Assembly (NCBI RefSeq): GCF_042427585.1
Contig: NZ_JBHMFC010000008.1
Location: forward strand, 62,001-126,000
Direction of reading: 5' to 3'
DNA length: 64,000 nucleotides
Origin: Pseudalgibacter ostreae
GTDB lineage: Bacteria > Bacteroidota > Bacteroidia > Flavobacteriales > Flavobacteriaceae
Below, piece by piece: positions 8,071 through 18,030 of this stretch. How positions within the stretch are numbered: the first letter of the stretch is position 1; each line of letters begins with the position of its first letter. The translations under genes and the position numbers were made by a program. The notes below the pieces were generated by a model that was given only the letters and a program-made list of their open reading frames with translations, ran no database searches and was not told the DNA's origin.

Positions 8071-9072
8071 TTATAATGAACTAATATGTGTTGCTAAATC
8101 AACTAATTTTGTTGAATATCCGTACTCGTTATCGTACCATGATACTAATTTAAAAAAGTTATCGTTTAAAGCAATACTTGCTTCAGCATCGAAAATACTA
8201 GTCATAGGTTCTGATACAAAATCTTGAGACACAACAGCTTCTTCTGTATAGCCCATAACACCTTTTAGTTCGTTTTCAGAAGCATTTTTCAAAGCAGCTT
8301 TTACTTCTGCCCACGTTGCTGATTTTTCTGTTCTAACAGTTAAATCCACTACAGATACATCTTGAGTTGGAACTCTAAAAGCCATACCTGTTAATTTACC
8401 GTTTAATTCTGGAATTACTTTCCCTACTGCTTTTGCAGCACCTGTAGAGGAAGGAATAATATTTGCTAAAGCACTTCTACCACCTCTCCAGTCTTTTTTA
8501 GAAGGTCCATCCACAGTTAATTGTGTTGCAGTTGTAGCGTGAACGGTAGTCATTAAACCTTCAATAATACCGAAGTTATCGTTTATTACTTTAGCTAATG
8601 GCGCCAAACAGTTAGTAGTACAAGATGCGTTTGATACGATGGTATCTTCTGCAGTAATTTTAGTATGGTTTACTCCCATTACAAACATTGGTGCATCTGC
8701 AGACGGTGCAGAGATAGCCACTTTTTTAGCACCAGCAGTAATATGCTTTTGAGCGCCTTCTAAAGAGGTAAAAATCCCTGTACAATCTAAAATCACTTCT
8801 GCCCCAACAGCATCCCATTTTAAATCTTCTGGATTACGCTCTGCGGTTATTCTTATTTCTTTACCGTTTACTACTAAGTTTCCGTTTTTAACTTCAACAG
8901 TTCCATCAAATCTTCCGTGTACCGAATCATATTTCAATAAATATGCTAAATGTTCTACATCTAACAAATCGTTGATTCCTACTACTTCAACATTTGGTCT
9001 TTGTGCAGCAACTCTAAAAGCTATCCTACCAATTCTACCAAATCCGTTAATTCCAATTTTTACTTTTGACAT
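8071..9072 (-). CDS. gap: type I glyceraldehyde-3-phosphate dehydrogenase
   Basis: This 333-residue enzyme oxidises and phosphorylates glyceraldehyde 3-phosphate in glycolysis, with NAD(P) as acceptor. The N-terminal Rossmann motif INGFGRIGR starts near residue 8, and the active-site SNASCTTNC places the catalytic cysteine at about residue 151. The C-terminal SWYDNEYGYS motif is intact, and length is normal for the family. It lies 17 bases downstream of pfkA, so the two glycolytic genes form an operon. No insertion or odd residue is seen. Confidence 0.97.
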   Translation of the reverse strand: MSKVKIGINGFGRIGRIAFRVAAQRPNVEVVGINDLLDVEHLAYLLKYDSVHGRFDGTVEVKNGNLVVNGKEIRITAERNPEDLKWDAVGAEVILDCTGIFTSLEGAQKHITAGAKKVAISAPSADAPMFVMGVNHTKITAEDTIVSNASCTTNCLAPLAKVINDNFGIIEGLMTTVHATTATQLTVDGPSKKDWRGGRSALANIIPSSTGAAKAVGKVIPELNGKLTGMAFRVPTQDVSVVDLTVRTEKSATWAEVKAALKNASENELKGVMGYTEEAVVSQDFVSEPMTSIFDAEASIALNDNFFKLVSWYDNEYGYSTKLVDLATHISSL

Positions 9073-9089
9073 AATCTTATTTATAAATG

Positions 9090-10076
9090 TTAAGTGCTCA
9101 TAATGTCTGAGACACGCAATAATTCTAAATTTATTGTTGTTTTTCCTTTTATGGCTTTTTCCAAAGGTGTAAGTTCCATTTTATTGTTCAATAAGCCAAC
9201 CATAAAATTGGATTTACCTTCTAATAAGGATTCCACGGCTTTTACGCCCATTCTACTGGCCAGTACACGATCAAAACAAGATGGAGGCCCACCCCGTTGC
9301 ATATGCCCGAGCACAGAAACGCGAACGTCGTATCCTTCCATATTTTGGTCTACGTAGTCCTTAAGTTCAAATATATTTTTACCAATTTTATCTCCTTCAG
9401 CAACAACTACGATACTAGAAGATTTTCCAGATTTTCTACTGCGGTTTAAAGACTCTACTAGTCTATCCAAACCTAAGTCTTCTTCTGGAATCAAGATTTC
9501 TTCTGCACCCCCTGCAATTCCAACGTTTAAAGCAATATGCCCCACATCGCGCCCCATAACCTCTATAAAAAACAAACGGTTATGAGAACTAGCTGTATCA
9601 CGTATTTTATCAATCGCTTCTACAACGGTATTTTGAGCTGTATCAAACCCTAAGGTATGTGATGTTCCAAAAATATCATTATCAATAGTTCCTGGAATTC
9701 CTATTACTGGGAATCCGAACTCTTTACTAAACACCATGGTTCCCGTAAAAGTGCCGTCACCACCAATGGCAACTAACGCATCTATACCCGCCTTTTTTAA
9801 ATTTTCGTAGGCTTTCTTTCTGCCCTCATGAGACCTAAACTCTTGTGAACGCGCAGACTTTAACATCGTCCCGCCTTTATTGATGATTCCTTTTACACTT
9901 CGGGCATCCATAACTTCGAACTCGCCCGTCATCAAACCTTCAAATCCTTGATATATACCTATACATTCTTTATTATGATATGCACAAGTTCTTACTACAG
10001 ATCGTATCGCGGCATTCATACCTGGAGAATCTCCTCCTGAAGTGAAAACTCCGATTTTTTTTATTTCTTTCGGCAT
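9090..10076 (-). CDS. pfkA: ATP-dependent 6-phosphofructokinase
   Basis: A 328-residue PfkA that phosphorylates fructose 6-phosphate, the committed glycolytic step. The ATP-binding motif GGDSPGMNAAIRSVVR begins near residue 14; GGDGTFTG near residue 104 and GTIDNDI near 129 form the catalytic core, including the aspartate base. The sequence GGDGTFTG, with no bulky residue after GGDG, fits an ATP-dependent enzyme better than a pyrophosphate-dependent one. It leads a two-gene operon with gap. A possible -7 element TAGTTTTG lies on the minus strand at 10156-10163, but no matching -33 is seen. Confidence 0.95.
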   Translation of the reverse strand: MPKEIKKIGVFTSGGDSPGMNAAIRSVVRTCAYHNKECIGIYQGFEGLMTGEFEVMDARSVKGIINKGGTMLKSARSQEFRSHEGRKKAYENLKKAGIDALVAIGGDGTFTGTMVFSKEFGFPVIGIPGTIDNDIFGTSHTLGFDTAQNTVVEAIDKIRDTASSHNRLFFIEVMGRDVGHIALNVGIAGGAEEILIPEEDLGLDRLVESLNRSRKSGKSSSIVVVAEGDKIGKNIFELKDYVDQNMEGYDVRVSVLGHMQRGGPPSCFDRVLASRMGVKAVESLLEGKSNFMVGLLNNKMELTPLEKAIKGKTTINLELLRVSDIMST

Positions 10077-10228
10077 TTAATATTACAATTAATTAGTAAA
10101 ATTAATAAACTTAAACTATATATCCCTAGCATTTACATCATTTTTACGAGAGTTTCAAAACTATAACGATTTAGTTGATAAATAAAAACTTATAACTAGT
10201 CAATTAACTCTAATAATAGTTAAGATTA

Positions 10229-13200
10229 TTATTTTTTAGTACTGGGAGATGCTTTAAAACTCATAAATTCAGGAATTGAATCATCACTGGAGAACTCTTT
10301 TTCTTCTCCTAAAACACTTTCAGAAGCTTTGGCTTTCGAAAATAAATTTTGGAGCAATTCCTTAAAAGTATCAAAGTCTAAATTATAGGAAAGTCCAACA
10401 CCTTGAGTATAACCTATTTCTTCTCCAAAATTACGAATGCTATTTTCTCTATTGAATATTTTGGCTGTTAACGTCCCTTCGTCATTTAAAAGAAAGTCAA
10501 TTTCAACGTTTCCGGCCACTACGGTCTCATTGGCATCGGCACCCCCAACGGGTACTCCTACCTTACCATTTATCAATACTCTATCGCTTATTTGTGTCTG
10601 TAAGGTTAAAGCAAACCTGTCATCGGTTTTATAATCTGGTCTATTTTCACCCACTTCATAGTTTACACCTATATTGAGTTTACTGTTTTTATTGGTAAAA
10701 ATACCGTTAATAATACCATTAAGGCGCTCGGCAATGGTACCCGAAAAATTAAGCTCACTCAAGCCTTTAGAAAAACCTCCTGTAGATAATAGATAAAGCG
10801 CTTGGTTCTGTCTATCATCCCGTGACTCTAACCTATACTGAAGTTCAGACTTTATAGTAGAATTCACATTTGGAAACTCAAAATCGAAATACGGGTCAGG
10901 TTGTTCTAAATCTCCTCTTAACGTAATGTTTAGTTCAACAGGAATACTTCTGTTTATAGGGCTATCTAATAATGCTGAAGGATTGGCTTGGGTTTTATAA
11001 ATAGCAAGCATATTGATTTGGGCCTTTAAAGGGTCTCCCTCCCATGCTAAAGTGCCCCCTGGCTGCACTTTAAATTGTTTCTGTACAATACCACCATAGG
11101 CAAAATTATAAACCCCCTCGAATACCGAGAAATCCCCATAAATATTAAATTTACCATTAGTATTGATTTCCACTAATATACCGCCACTACCACGTCCTTT
11201 TAAAGAATGCCCTGTATTTTTATCTATAATTATCTCCAATAGTGCATCTTCTGTAACATCTAAATCAAAATCCAGCTCTAGGCCTTTAATATCCTTAATA
11301 ACAAGTTCGCTTCCTGCTTCTCTTGCTTGTTTTTCTTCTGCCGTTAAGAACCTGATAAAAGAATTATCGCCAAAAGACTCGGTGTCATTAAGCGGTATTT
11401 TAAAAACCGTCCCTTTTTTCGTTTCTCCAACAACACTTATCACCAGTTGTTCTGTAGGGCCTTTAATACTTGCCAAGCCACCAATAAAACCTGTACCATA
11501 GTACAAAGATTCTTCAGTTTCTTCAGTATCGAGAACCAAAAGGCGCGGCGTGTTAATATCTAGGTCTAAACGCCATTTAGAGAAGTTGGTATGCCCCAAT
11601 GTGCCATTCAGTTTCCCTTTAGAATTAAATTTTTTATCTGTAATCTCAATATTTCTAAAAATAAAATCTTGGTTTTTTAAGGTTACAAATGTTTTTTTAT
11701 TAAAATCGTAATCCACATTTAAATAGGGGATCGCTAAACCACCATTTAACAAGGATAAGTTTCCATTTATATCTGGTTTTTTAAGACTCCCTACAACCTT
11801 TGCCCTACCTGTTACCTGCCCTCTTATATCTCTTAAAACCCCTTCTAAAAAGGGATTTAAAGGTTGTAAATTAAAGGTATCGAACGCTACCTCTACATCG
11901 ATATTAGATTGGTCTCCCAAAACATTAATATTACCTACAGCATGAAAGGATTTTGATGTGTCATCTTTTATCGAGGCGTTTACATAATAATTGGTAAGCG
12001 TTTGGTTGCCTTTTATTGTAGCATCGAAAGCCCCTAGAGCAAAACCATTGACTTTAAAATCGTCTATAACAACATTTGAATTAGGGAGATATATACCATT
12101 TTCTTGAAGAATATCCAATTTGCCATTTACGTTGCCCTGTAAAGTCAAATCGTCTATTTCAGGTATTATTTTTTCTAAATTAACATTTACAAAATCCAGT
12201 TTAATATCTTTATAGGTAGAATCCCTTACGGTACCCGAAAGCTTTATCTCTTCATCTATATGGTTTATTTGTAAGGCATCAACTTTAAAATCGGTTAAGT
12301 TTTTATTAAATGTTATTTTATTTGCATTATTCAATTTCTCATTGATAAACCAAGTGCTATTTTTAAAGGTTACATCAGATTTTTTAAACCCAACAACAGA
12401 TTGATTGTCCTTATTAATAGTATGATAAAGACTTAGATTATATTTATCTCTGTTCTGTTTTCCGCCACTAAATTCCGAACGCATAAATAGCGTATCATTT
12501 AATGTAACATTAATTAAATTAAACTTGGAAACATTGTAATATTTTGTGTTAATACTGTCAATTTCCACATACGTATTAAAAAGCGGGTTATCATTGACAA
12601 CTTGAAGCTCGATATTTTTAACAAAATTATCCAATAATTTTATCTGCGGCGATTTAAACGTAAGCCTAAATGCCTTGGCATTGCTCTCTACGCGTCCTCT
12701 AATAAATGTATTAGTACCCAGCTCTATATCTGGATAAAACACCTCAATTATTTTATTATAAATTTTAAAATTAAAATCTATGTTCTGGTTATCTTTAACT
12801 TTATTCGGAATATAGTTGGTGTAAATATGACCTAAAGAGTTTTCAAATAATTTTTTAAAATCCTTCACCACGAACTTACCGCTTAAGTTACCTTCCACAA
12901 TTTCTGGAGAATTGATTTCAATAAAACGCTTTTCATCTTCAAACCTCGAAGTTACTTGAAACTCCTTAAAGTAATAGGTATCATTTTGATTTTTATACGA
13001 GGTCTTTTTAAAGGTTATATTTCCAAGGGCATCATCCAGATTGCTGGCATTCATGTTCATGGTCACATTACTGGTCAATACAGAAATGCTATCCTTTTTT
13101 ATAAAATTTAGTGCATTTAAATTTGCATAATCTACATGGGCAGTAAAATCATATTTATTTATTTTTTCGGAATAATCTACAAGTCCGTTAAAATCCAATC

Positions 13201-14644
13201 TTAAATTTGTATCGTTAGCTTGAAGGTTACCGTCAAATATTTTATTCATAACATTTCCTGCTACTTTTATATTTTGATATTGGTAACGGTTAAAGCCAAT
13301 ATTAAAAATATCGCCTTTAACTTGTGCATTTATATTTTCGGTTAAAAAGCCAGAGCCGTTAATATCCAGATTTAAAGACGTTTTGCCCACTTTGGGGTTT
13401 TCTAGAAACGTTCCAATATCAAACTGCTTTAATATTATTTTCCCTTTATAATCGGCATTATCAATATCATTGATTTTATTAATTTTTAAATTGGAGTTTA
13501 TCAAGCCCAATTCTGTATTGATTTTTAAATCTGCTATAACATTTGAGGCTGTTATTTGAGAATTTCCAACAATGGTAAATTGTCCTAATTTACTAAAAGC
13601 TGTAGGGATAGAAGCTCCTAAAACATTTGGAAGCAGCGCTTTTAAATCTCTATAAGTGGAGGATAGGTTTGAAAAACGTCCATTCATATAAAAAGTATTT
13701 TCCTCCTTATTGAATAGGTTTTCAAAACTTAAATCCCCATATATTTTCGTATTGGAGCTGGTTCTTAACCTCAATCCATGTAGCTTCAAATCATTTAATG
13801 TGCCAGAAACATCAGTGCTGAAATTCGCATATTGGTCTGCGCCAAATTCGTTGTAAAAAGTGTTTAGTTCGTCCAATAAAACAGAAGACTCCTGAAAACG
13901 GGCTTCAATTAGCACTTTATCTGTAAAGTATTGTAAATCCTCTCTATTATATATAAACTTTAAATCGCCTTTTAAAGTGGAATGTGGTGTTCTTATATCT
14001 AGGTTAGAGAAAGTCATATCCGTTAAGGTATATGCAAAATCGGTCATTAAATTTTTCATGGCCAACCCCCTACTATCTTTAAAGGCTAAGGTATTTATTC
14101 GTGTACTTACCTCTGCTCCATTAATTAAAAAGTTAGTTGCATTTATATTTAAATTATTAAATTCCAAAGAATTAGTGTCTTCACTATTTTCATTTATCAA
14201 TCTAAAAACACCATTATAAATGGATACATCACTAGATGATAATAGAAAATCACTTTCTACTTTTTTGGGGTTATCGTTCTCAAACCTATGTACAAAAACA
14301 TCAAGATTAGTTTCGGTTTCATTTTTGTACGTTTTTATATTGAAAACCAAATCTACAATATCAATATCCCCAAAAACCAATTTGCCCTTATAAAGGTTTC
14401 TAAAATTTAAGATAGAAGTGTTTAATTCTGAAATCCCTATAAGCGTATCCTTTTTATAATCTTCGATATAGATGTGTTTAAGCTCTACATCGCCATTAAG
14501 TTGCAAGCTTACTTTTTCTATATTGATATGCGTTTTAAACGTATCGTTTAATCGTTTCGTTGCATATTTTCCAAGACCGGTCTGTACAAAAGGAATAGAA
14601 AGCACCAACACCAAAATGATGAATAGCATCAGCAAAATGCCCAA
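10229..14644 (-). CDS. tamB: TamB/DUF490 translocation and assembly module protein
   Basis: This is a 1471-residue inner-membrane-anchored periplasmic protein. A single hydrophobic segment (LLMLFIILVLVLSIPFV) at the N-terminus is followed by more than 1300 residues of alternating beta-strand sequence, the AsmA/TamB bridge fold, and a C-terminal DUF490 domain (region around INMLAIYKTQANPSALLD onward). The family links inner and outer membranes and serves outer-membrane protein insertion or phospholipid transport. Length suits Bacteroidota members. The start is uncertain: position 14644 is a TTG, the next in-frame ATG is 14629, and the open frame upstream has no ATG or GTG before a stop. The gene is divergent from tsaD. 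Confidence 0.9.
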   Translation of the reverse strand: MGILLMLFIILVLVLSIPFVQTGLGKYATKRLNDTFKTHINIEKVSLQLNGDVELKHIYIEDYKKDTLIGISELNTSILNFRNLYKGKLVFGDIDIVDLVFNIKTYKNETETNLDVFVHRFENDNPKKVESDFLLSSSDVSIYNGVFRLINENSEDTNSLEFNNLNINATNFLINGAEVSTRINTLAFKDSRGLAMKNLMTDFAYTLTDMTFSNLDIRTPHSTLKGDLKFIYNREDLQYFTDKVLIEARFQESSVLLDELNTFYNEFGADQYANFSTDVSGTLNDLKLHGLRLRTSSNTKIYGDLSFENLFNKEENTFYMNGRFSNLSSTYRDLKALLPNVLGASIPTAFSKLGQFTIVGNSQITASNVIADLKINTELGLINSNLKINKINDIDNADYKGKIILKQFDIGTFLENPKVGKTSLNLDINGSGFLTENINAQVKGDIFNIGFNRYQYQNIKVAGNVMNKIFDGNLQANDTNLRLDFNGLVDYSEKINKYDFTAHVDYANLNALNFIKKDSISVLTSNVTMNMNASNLDDALGNITFKKTSYKNQNDTYYFKEFQVTSRFEDEKRFIEINSPEIVEGNLSGKFVVKDFKKLFENSLGHIYTNYIPNKVKDNQNIDFNFKIYNKIIEVFYPDIELGTNTFIRGRVESNAKAFRLTFKSPQIKLLDNFVKNIELQVVNDNPLFNTYVEIDSINTKYYNVSKFNLINVTLNDTLFMRSEFSGGKQNRDKYNLSLYHTINKDNQSVVGFKKSDVTFKNSTWFINEKLNNANKITFNKNLTDFKVDALQINHIDEEIKLSGTVRDSTYKDIKLDFVNVNLEKIIPEIDDLTLQGNVNGKLDILQENGIYLPNSNVVIDDFKVNGFALGAFDATIKGNQTLTNYYVNASIKDDTSKSFHAVGNINVLGDQSNIDVEVAFDTFNLQPLNPFLEGVLRDIRGQVTGRAKVVGSLKKPDINGNLSLLNGGLAIPYLNVDYDFNKKTFVTLKNQDFIFRNIEITDKKFNSKGKLNGTLGHTNFSKWRLDLDINTPRLLVLDTEETEESLYYGTGFIGGLASIKGPTEQLVISVVGETKKGTVFKIPLNDTESFGDNSFIRFLTAEEKQAREAGSELVIKDIKGLELDFDLDVTEDALLEIIIDKNTGHSLKGRGSGGILVEINTNGKFNIYGDFSVFEGVYNFAYGGIVQKQFKVQPGGTLAWEGDPLKAQINMLAIYKTQANPSALLDSPINRSIPVELNITLRGDLEQPDPYFDFEFPNVNSTIKSELQYRLESRDDRQNQALYLLSTGGFSKGLSELNFSGTIAERLNGIINGIFTNKNSKLNIGVNYEVGENRPDYKTDDRFALTLQTQISDRVLINGKVGVPVGGADANETVVAGNVEIDFLLNDEGTLTAKIFNRENSIRNFGEEIGYTQGVGLSYNLDFDTFKELLQNLFSKAKASESVLGEEKEFSSDDSIPEFMSFKASPSTKK

Positions 14645-14786
14645 TATTTTTGATACTATTTTTAGAAACTTCTTGATAACTGTTAAAATTATAATTTAAT
14701 TGAGAATAAAATTGATTTCTGTCACATTAATATTAAAAATAAATACAAGCTTCGGTATTTTCGTGTTTTCTAAAAAAATAAATGAG

Positions 14787-14794
14787 TAATTTTG
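14787..14794 (+). promoter_or_regulatory. candidate -7 element for tsaD
   Basis: TAATTTTG matches TAnnTTTG and lies 76 bases before the tsaD start. No clear TTG is found at the expected distance upstream, so this is only a candidate. Confidence 0.3.
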
Positions 14795-14870
14795 TATTTA
14801 CGAATAATGTTAACACCCCAGACGTTTATTCAGTTTCAAAATTAACAATTATTGTGTCTAATATTTATTA

Positions 14871-15893
14871 ATGTCTTCACAAAATATCTACATTCTCGGA
14901 ATTGAATCGTCTTGCGATGATACTGCGGCATCTGTTATACAAAACGGAACCATTTTAAGCAACGTGGTTGCGACACAAAAAATCCATGAAGCATACGGCG
15001 GTGTGGTTCCAGAATTGGCATCACGCGCCCACCAGCAAAACATTGTTCCTGTAGTGCACCAGGCGTTAAAAAAAGCCCATATAACAAAAGAACAATTAAG
15101 CGCCATCGCTTTTACAAAAGGCCCTGGGTTAATGGGGTCTCTGTTGGTAGGAACTTCTTTTGCAAAGTCTTTAGCATTTGGTCTTAATATCCCGCTTATA
15201 GACGTCAATCACATGCAAGCTCATATTTTAGCACATTTTATAGATGAAGTGGGCTTTAATAAACCACCATTTCCTTTTTTAGCCATGACGATTTCTGGCG
15301 GCCATACCCAAATCGTTAACGTAAAGCACTATTTTGATATGTCTGTAATTGGGGAAACGATAGATGATGCTGTAGGAGAGGCCTTTGACAAAAGTGGTAA
15401 GGTTTTAGGCCTAGGATATCCAGCAGGGCCTGAAATAGACAAACGGGCTGCCTTAGGAAACCCAAAGGCCTTTAAATTTACAAAACCCAAAGTGGATGGC
15501 TTAAATTTTAGTTTTTCAGGATTAAAGACGGCTATTCTTTATTTTATACAAAAAGAAACGAAGGCAAATCCTAATTTTATAGAAGAAAATCTAAACGATA
15601 TTTGCGCTTCTATACAATATACCATTATCGGAATTTTAATCGATAAATTAAAATTGGCCACAAAAGAAACAGGCATTACACATATTGCCATTGGTGGCGG
15701 AGTTTCTGCAAATTCTGGTATACGCCAGGCCTTAAAAGAAGGAGAGAAAAAATTTGGATGGACCACCTACGTACCCAAGTTTGAATTCACTACAGATAAT
15801 GCTGCCATGATAGCCATTGTAGGCTATTTAAAATATTTAGAAGGTGATTTTGCAGAACAAAATGTTGCGGCAAGTTCCCGTTTGAAAATTTAA
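14871..15893 (+). CDS. tsaD: tRNA N6-threonylcarbamoyladenosine biosynthesis protein TsaD
   Basis: This 340-residue protein transfers the threonylcarbamoyl group to A37 of ANN-decoding tRNAs together with TsaB and TsaE. The N-terminal GIESSCDDTAASV is the family hallmark, HMQAHILAH near residue 113 carries the metal-binding HxxxH, and ISGGHTQIV and the C-terminal TDNAAMIA motifs are intact. Normal length. It is divergent from tamB, and a separate promoter precedes the next gene. Confidence 0.97.
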   Translation: MSSQNIYILGIESSCDDTAASVIQNGTILSNVVATQKIHEAYGGVVPELASRAHQQNIVPVVHQALKKAHITKEQLSAIAFTKGPGLMGSLLVGTSFAKSLAFGLNIPLIDVNHMQAHILAHFIDEVGFNKPPFPFLAMTISGGHTQIVNVKHYFDMSVIGETIDDAVGEAFDKSGKVLGLGYPAGPEIDKRAALGNPKAFKFTKPKVDGLNFSFSGLKTAILYFIQKETKANPNFIEENLNDICASIQYTIIGILIDKLKLATKETGITHIAIGGGVSANSGIRQALKEGEKKFGWTTYVPKFEFTTDNAAMIAIVGYLKYLEGDFAEQNVAASSRLKI

Positions 15894-15963
15894 TTTCCAT
15901 ATAAAAACACATCGTCGTTTAAGTTATAAACAATCTGTTCTTCAAAACTTATTGTTTAGACAC

Positions 15964-15993
15964 TTGAATGTCTCTATAATCCTTTTAAATTTG
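15964..15993 (+). promoter_or_regulatory. Bacteroidota-type promoter for the parvulin-rsmE run
   Basis: TTG, 19 bases, then TAAATTTG: a full match to the consensus. It lies 26 bases before the ATG at 16019 and probably drives the downstream gene run. Confidence 0.6.
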
Positions 15994-16018
15994 AATCCGA
16001 ATTTAAAAACCTACTTAC

Positions 16019-16657
16019 ATGTTAAAAAACCTACTTACTATTTCTTTTCTTAGCCTATGTGTTGCCATTACAGCACAAACCGCTACTGAAAATGAGCTTA
16101 AAATGATTGAAACCCCAGAAGAAATTGAAAGTTTTCTTAAAACAAAAAATTCTAAAAAGAATAAATTAATTACTTTTAACGAAGAGAAACATAAAACAAC
16201 TTTAGCCAAAACGCTTTTTAAACTCTCTAAAGGCGGTATAACCACCACACAAAACGAATTTCAAAAAACGCTATACAAAGTGGTCGAGAAAACCAAAACC
16301 CTGTATTACCGTGTTAGTTATATTACCCTAAATGGAGAAAATATGGATATAGACGATATGGAAGCGATACAATCCAACATTATTAAAAAATATAATGATG
16401 GTGCGTCTTTTGATTTCTTGGCAAAACAATATTCCATAGATGAAAATGCAAACAGAGGGGGCGATTCTGGTTGGTTTACGATTGATGAAGATGCTTCTGA
16501 ATTTAAAAACAGCATTAGTAATTCCGCCCATGATTTAGGGGCAATTTTCACGATAGATTTACCCACAAACAACATGCATTATGTCGTGTTAAAAACCTTT
16601 GAACCTACCAGTATCTCTGAAATAAAAGTATTAAAAATAGTAGAACCCTTATATTGA
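16019..16657 (+). CDS. parvulin-type peptidyl-prolyl isomerase, secreted
   Basis: A 212-residue protein with a signal peptide (MLKNLLTISFLSLCVAITAQ). Residues about 95-200 form a parvulin/PpiC-like rotamase domain: YRVSYITLNGENMD, then FDFLAKQYSIDENANRGGD and GWFTIDEDASEF. The layout is the same as in SurA/PrsA rotamase domains, but the chaperone arms are short. It probably helps fold periplasmic or outer-membrane proteins. Its TGA overlaps the ATG of rsmE by one base, so the two are translationally coupled. Catalytic activity is inferred from the fold. Confidence 0.8.
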   Translation: MLKNLLTISFLSLCVAITAQTATENELKMIETPEEIESFLKTKNSKKNKLITFNEEKHKTTLAKTLFKLSKGGITTTQNEFQKTLYKVVEKTKTLYYRVSYITLNGENMDIDDMEAIQSNIIKKYNDGASFDFLAKQYSIDENANRGGDSGWFTIDEDASEFKNSISNSAHDLGAIFTIDLPTNNMHYVVLKTFEPTSISEIKVLKIVEPLY

Positions 16658-17364
16658 TGCAACTTTTTTATAATCCCGATATCCACGACACTACCACGCA
16701 ATTTTCTTTTAATAGAGAAGAAAGCAAACACATTATAAAAGTTTTGCGAAAAAGCACTGGAGATACCCTGCAAATTACAAATGGCAAGGGCTGGCTTTTT
16801 CTCGCAGAGATTATTATGGCAGACATTAAAAACTGTGTAGCGTCAATAGTTTCAAAAACACATCAAACGCAACGGGATTATCATCTACATTTAGCGGTCG
16901 CTCCAACAAAAATGAACGACCGCTTTGAATGGTTTTTAGAGAAAGCCACCGAAATTGGCATAGATACCATCACCCCCATTATTTGCGAGCATAGTGAACG
17001 CAAAATTATAAAAACAGAACGTTTTGAGCGTATCCTTCAAGCTGCTATGAAACAAAGCTTAAGCAGTTATTTACCACAGCTAAATGAAGCTATTCCTTTT
17101 AAATCATTTATAAGTCAAGACTTTAAGGGTGCTATATTTATAGCACATTGTGAAGAAACGGATAGAAAGTCGTTAAAACGTTTAATAAAACCTAAAACAG
17201 ATATTACTATTTTAATTGGTCCCGAAGGTGATTTTTCTCTTAGTGAAATTGAACAAGCCCTAAACAATAATTTTATTCCCGTAACTTTGGGCGAAACCCG
17301 ATTACGTACCGAAACAGCCGCTATTGTGGCTTGCCACTCTGTAGCCTTTGTTAATGAATTATAA
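16657..17364 (+). CDS. rsmE: 16S rRNA (uracil-1498-N3)-methyltransferase
   Basis: A 235-residue RsmE that methylates U1498 of 16S rRNA. The C-terminal SPOUT knot is clear: IGPEGDFSLSEIEQ near residue 185 and LGETRLRTETAAI near 210. The N-terminal PUA-like part carries NREESKHIIKVLR. I chose the ATG at 16657, which overlaps the upstream stop, over a TTG one codon earlier. It belongs to the run that starts at 15964. Confidence 0.93.
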   Translation: MQLFYNPDIHDTTTQFSFNREESKHIIKVLRKSTGDTLQITNGKGWLFLAEIIMADIKNCVASIVSKTHQTQRDYHLHLAVAPTKMNDRFEWFLEKATEIGIDTITPIICEHSERKIIKTERFERILQAAMKQSLSSYLPQLNEAIPFKSFISQDFKGAIFIAHCEETDRKSLKRLIKPKTDITILIGPEGDFSLSEIEQALNNNFIPVTLGETRLRTETAAIVACHSVAFVNEL

Positions 17365-17365
17365 A

Positions 17366-18007
17366 ATGAAACTAAATCTATTTATTTTATTTTTTCTCTT
17401 TTATTTTCTGTCGTTTGCTCAAGAACTGGCTGTTTTAAAATATAAAGGTGGTGGCGACTGGTATAGTAACCCAACAAGTTTACCAAATCTTATAGCCTTT
17501 TGCAATAAAAACATTAATACTAAGCTACGCATAAAACCCCAAGAAGTAGAAACGGGAAGTCCTGATATTTTTCAATTTCCTTTGGTGCATATGACAGGGC
17601 ACGGCAATGTATTCTTTAACGATGATGATGCTGAAAATCTGCGGAATTATTTAACCTCTGGTGGTTTTCTTCATATTGATGACAATTATGGTATGGAACC
17701 TTTTTTAGCAAAAGAACTAAAAAAAGTATTCCCTGATAAAGAGCTGGTAGAGCTACCAGCCAATCATGCTATCTTTAATAGTGTTTACAAGTTTCCAGCG
17801 GGATTACCCAAAATCCATGAACATGATGGCAAACGCCCACAAGCCTTCGGCATTTTTCATGAAAACAGGTTGGTGCTGCTCTTTACCTATGAAAGCGATT
17901 TAGGAAATGGATGGGAAGACCCTGAAGTACATAATGATCCCGCAGAAATTCGAGAAAAAGCATTAAAAATGGGCGCAAATATTGTTAAATATGTTTTTGA
18001 AAACTAA
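17366..18007 (+). CDS. DUF4159 domain protein, secreted
   Basis: A protein of about 213 residues. I prefer the ATG at 17366, just after the rsmE stop, because it opens directly into a signal peptide (MKLNLFILFFLFYFLSFAQ); an earlier ATG at 17354 overlapping rsmE is possible. The rest fits DUF4159, a glutamine-amidotransferase-like fold of unknown role, with GGGDWYSNPT, MTGHGNVFFNDDD and GGFLHIDDNYGMEPF. This gene often follows rsmE in Flavobacteriaceae as far as I recall. Function is unknown. Confidence 0.8.
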   Translation: MKLNLFILFFLFYFLSFAQELAVLKYKGGGDWYSNPTSLPNLIAFCNKNINTKLRIKPQEVETGSPDIFQFPLVHMTGHGNVFFNDDDAENLRNYLTSGGFLHIDDNYGMEPFLAKELKKVFPDKELVELPANHAIFNSVYKFPAGLPKIHEHDGKRPQAFGIFHENRLVLLFTYESDLGNGWEDPEVHNDPAEIREKALKMGANIVKYVFEN

Positions 18008-18030
18008 AATTATTTTAAATCCTAAATCCT

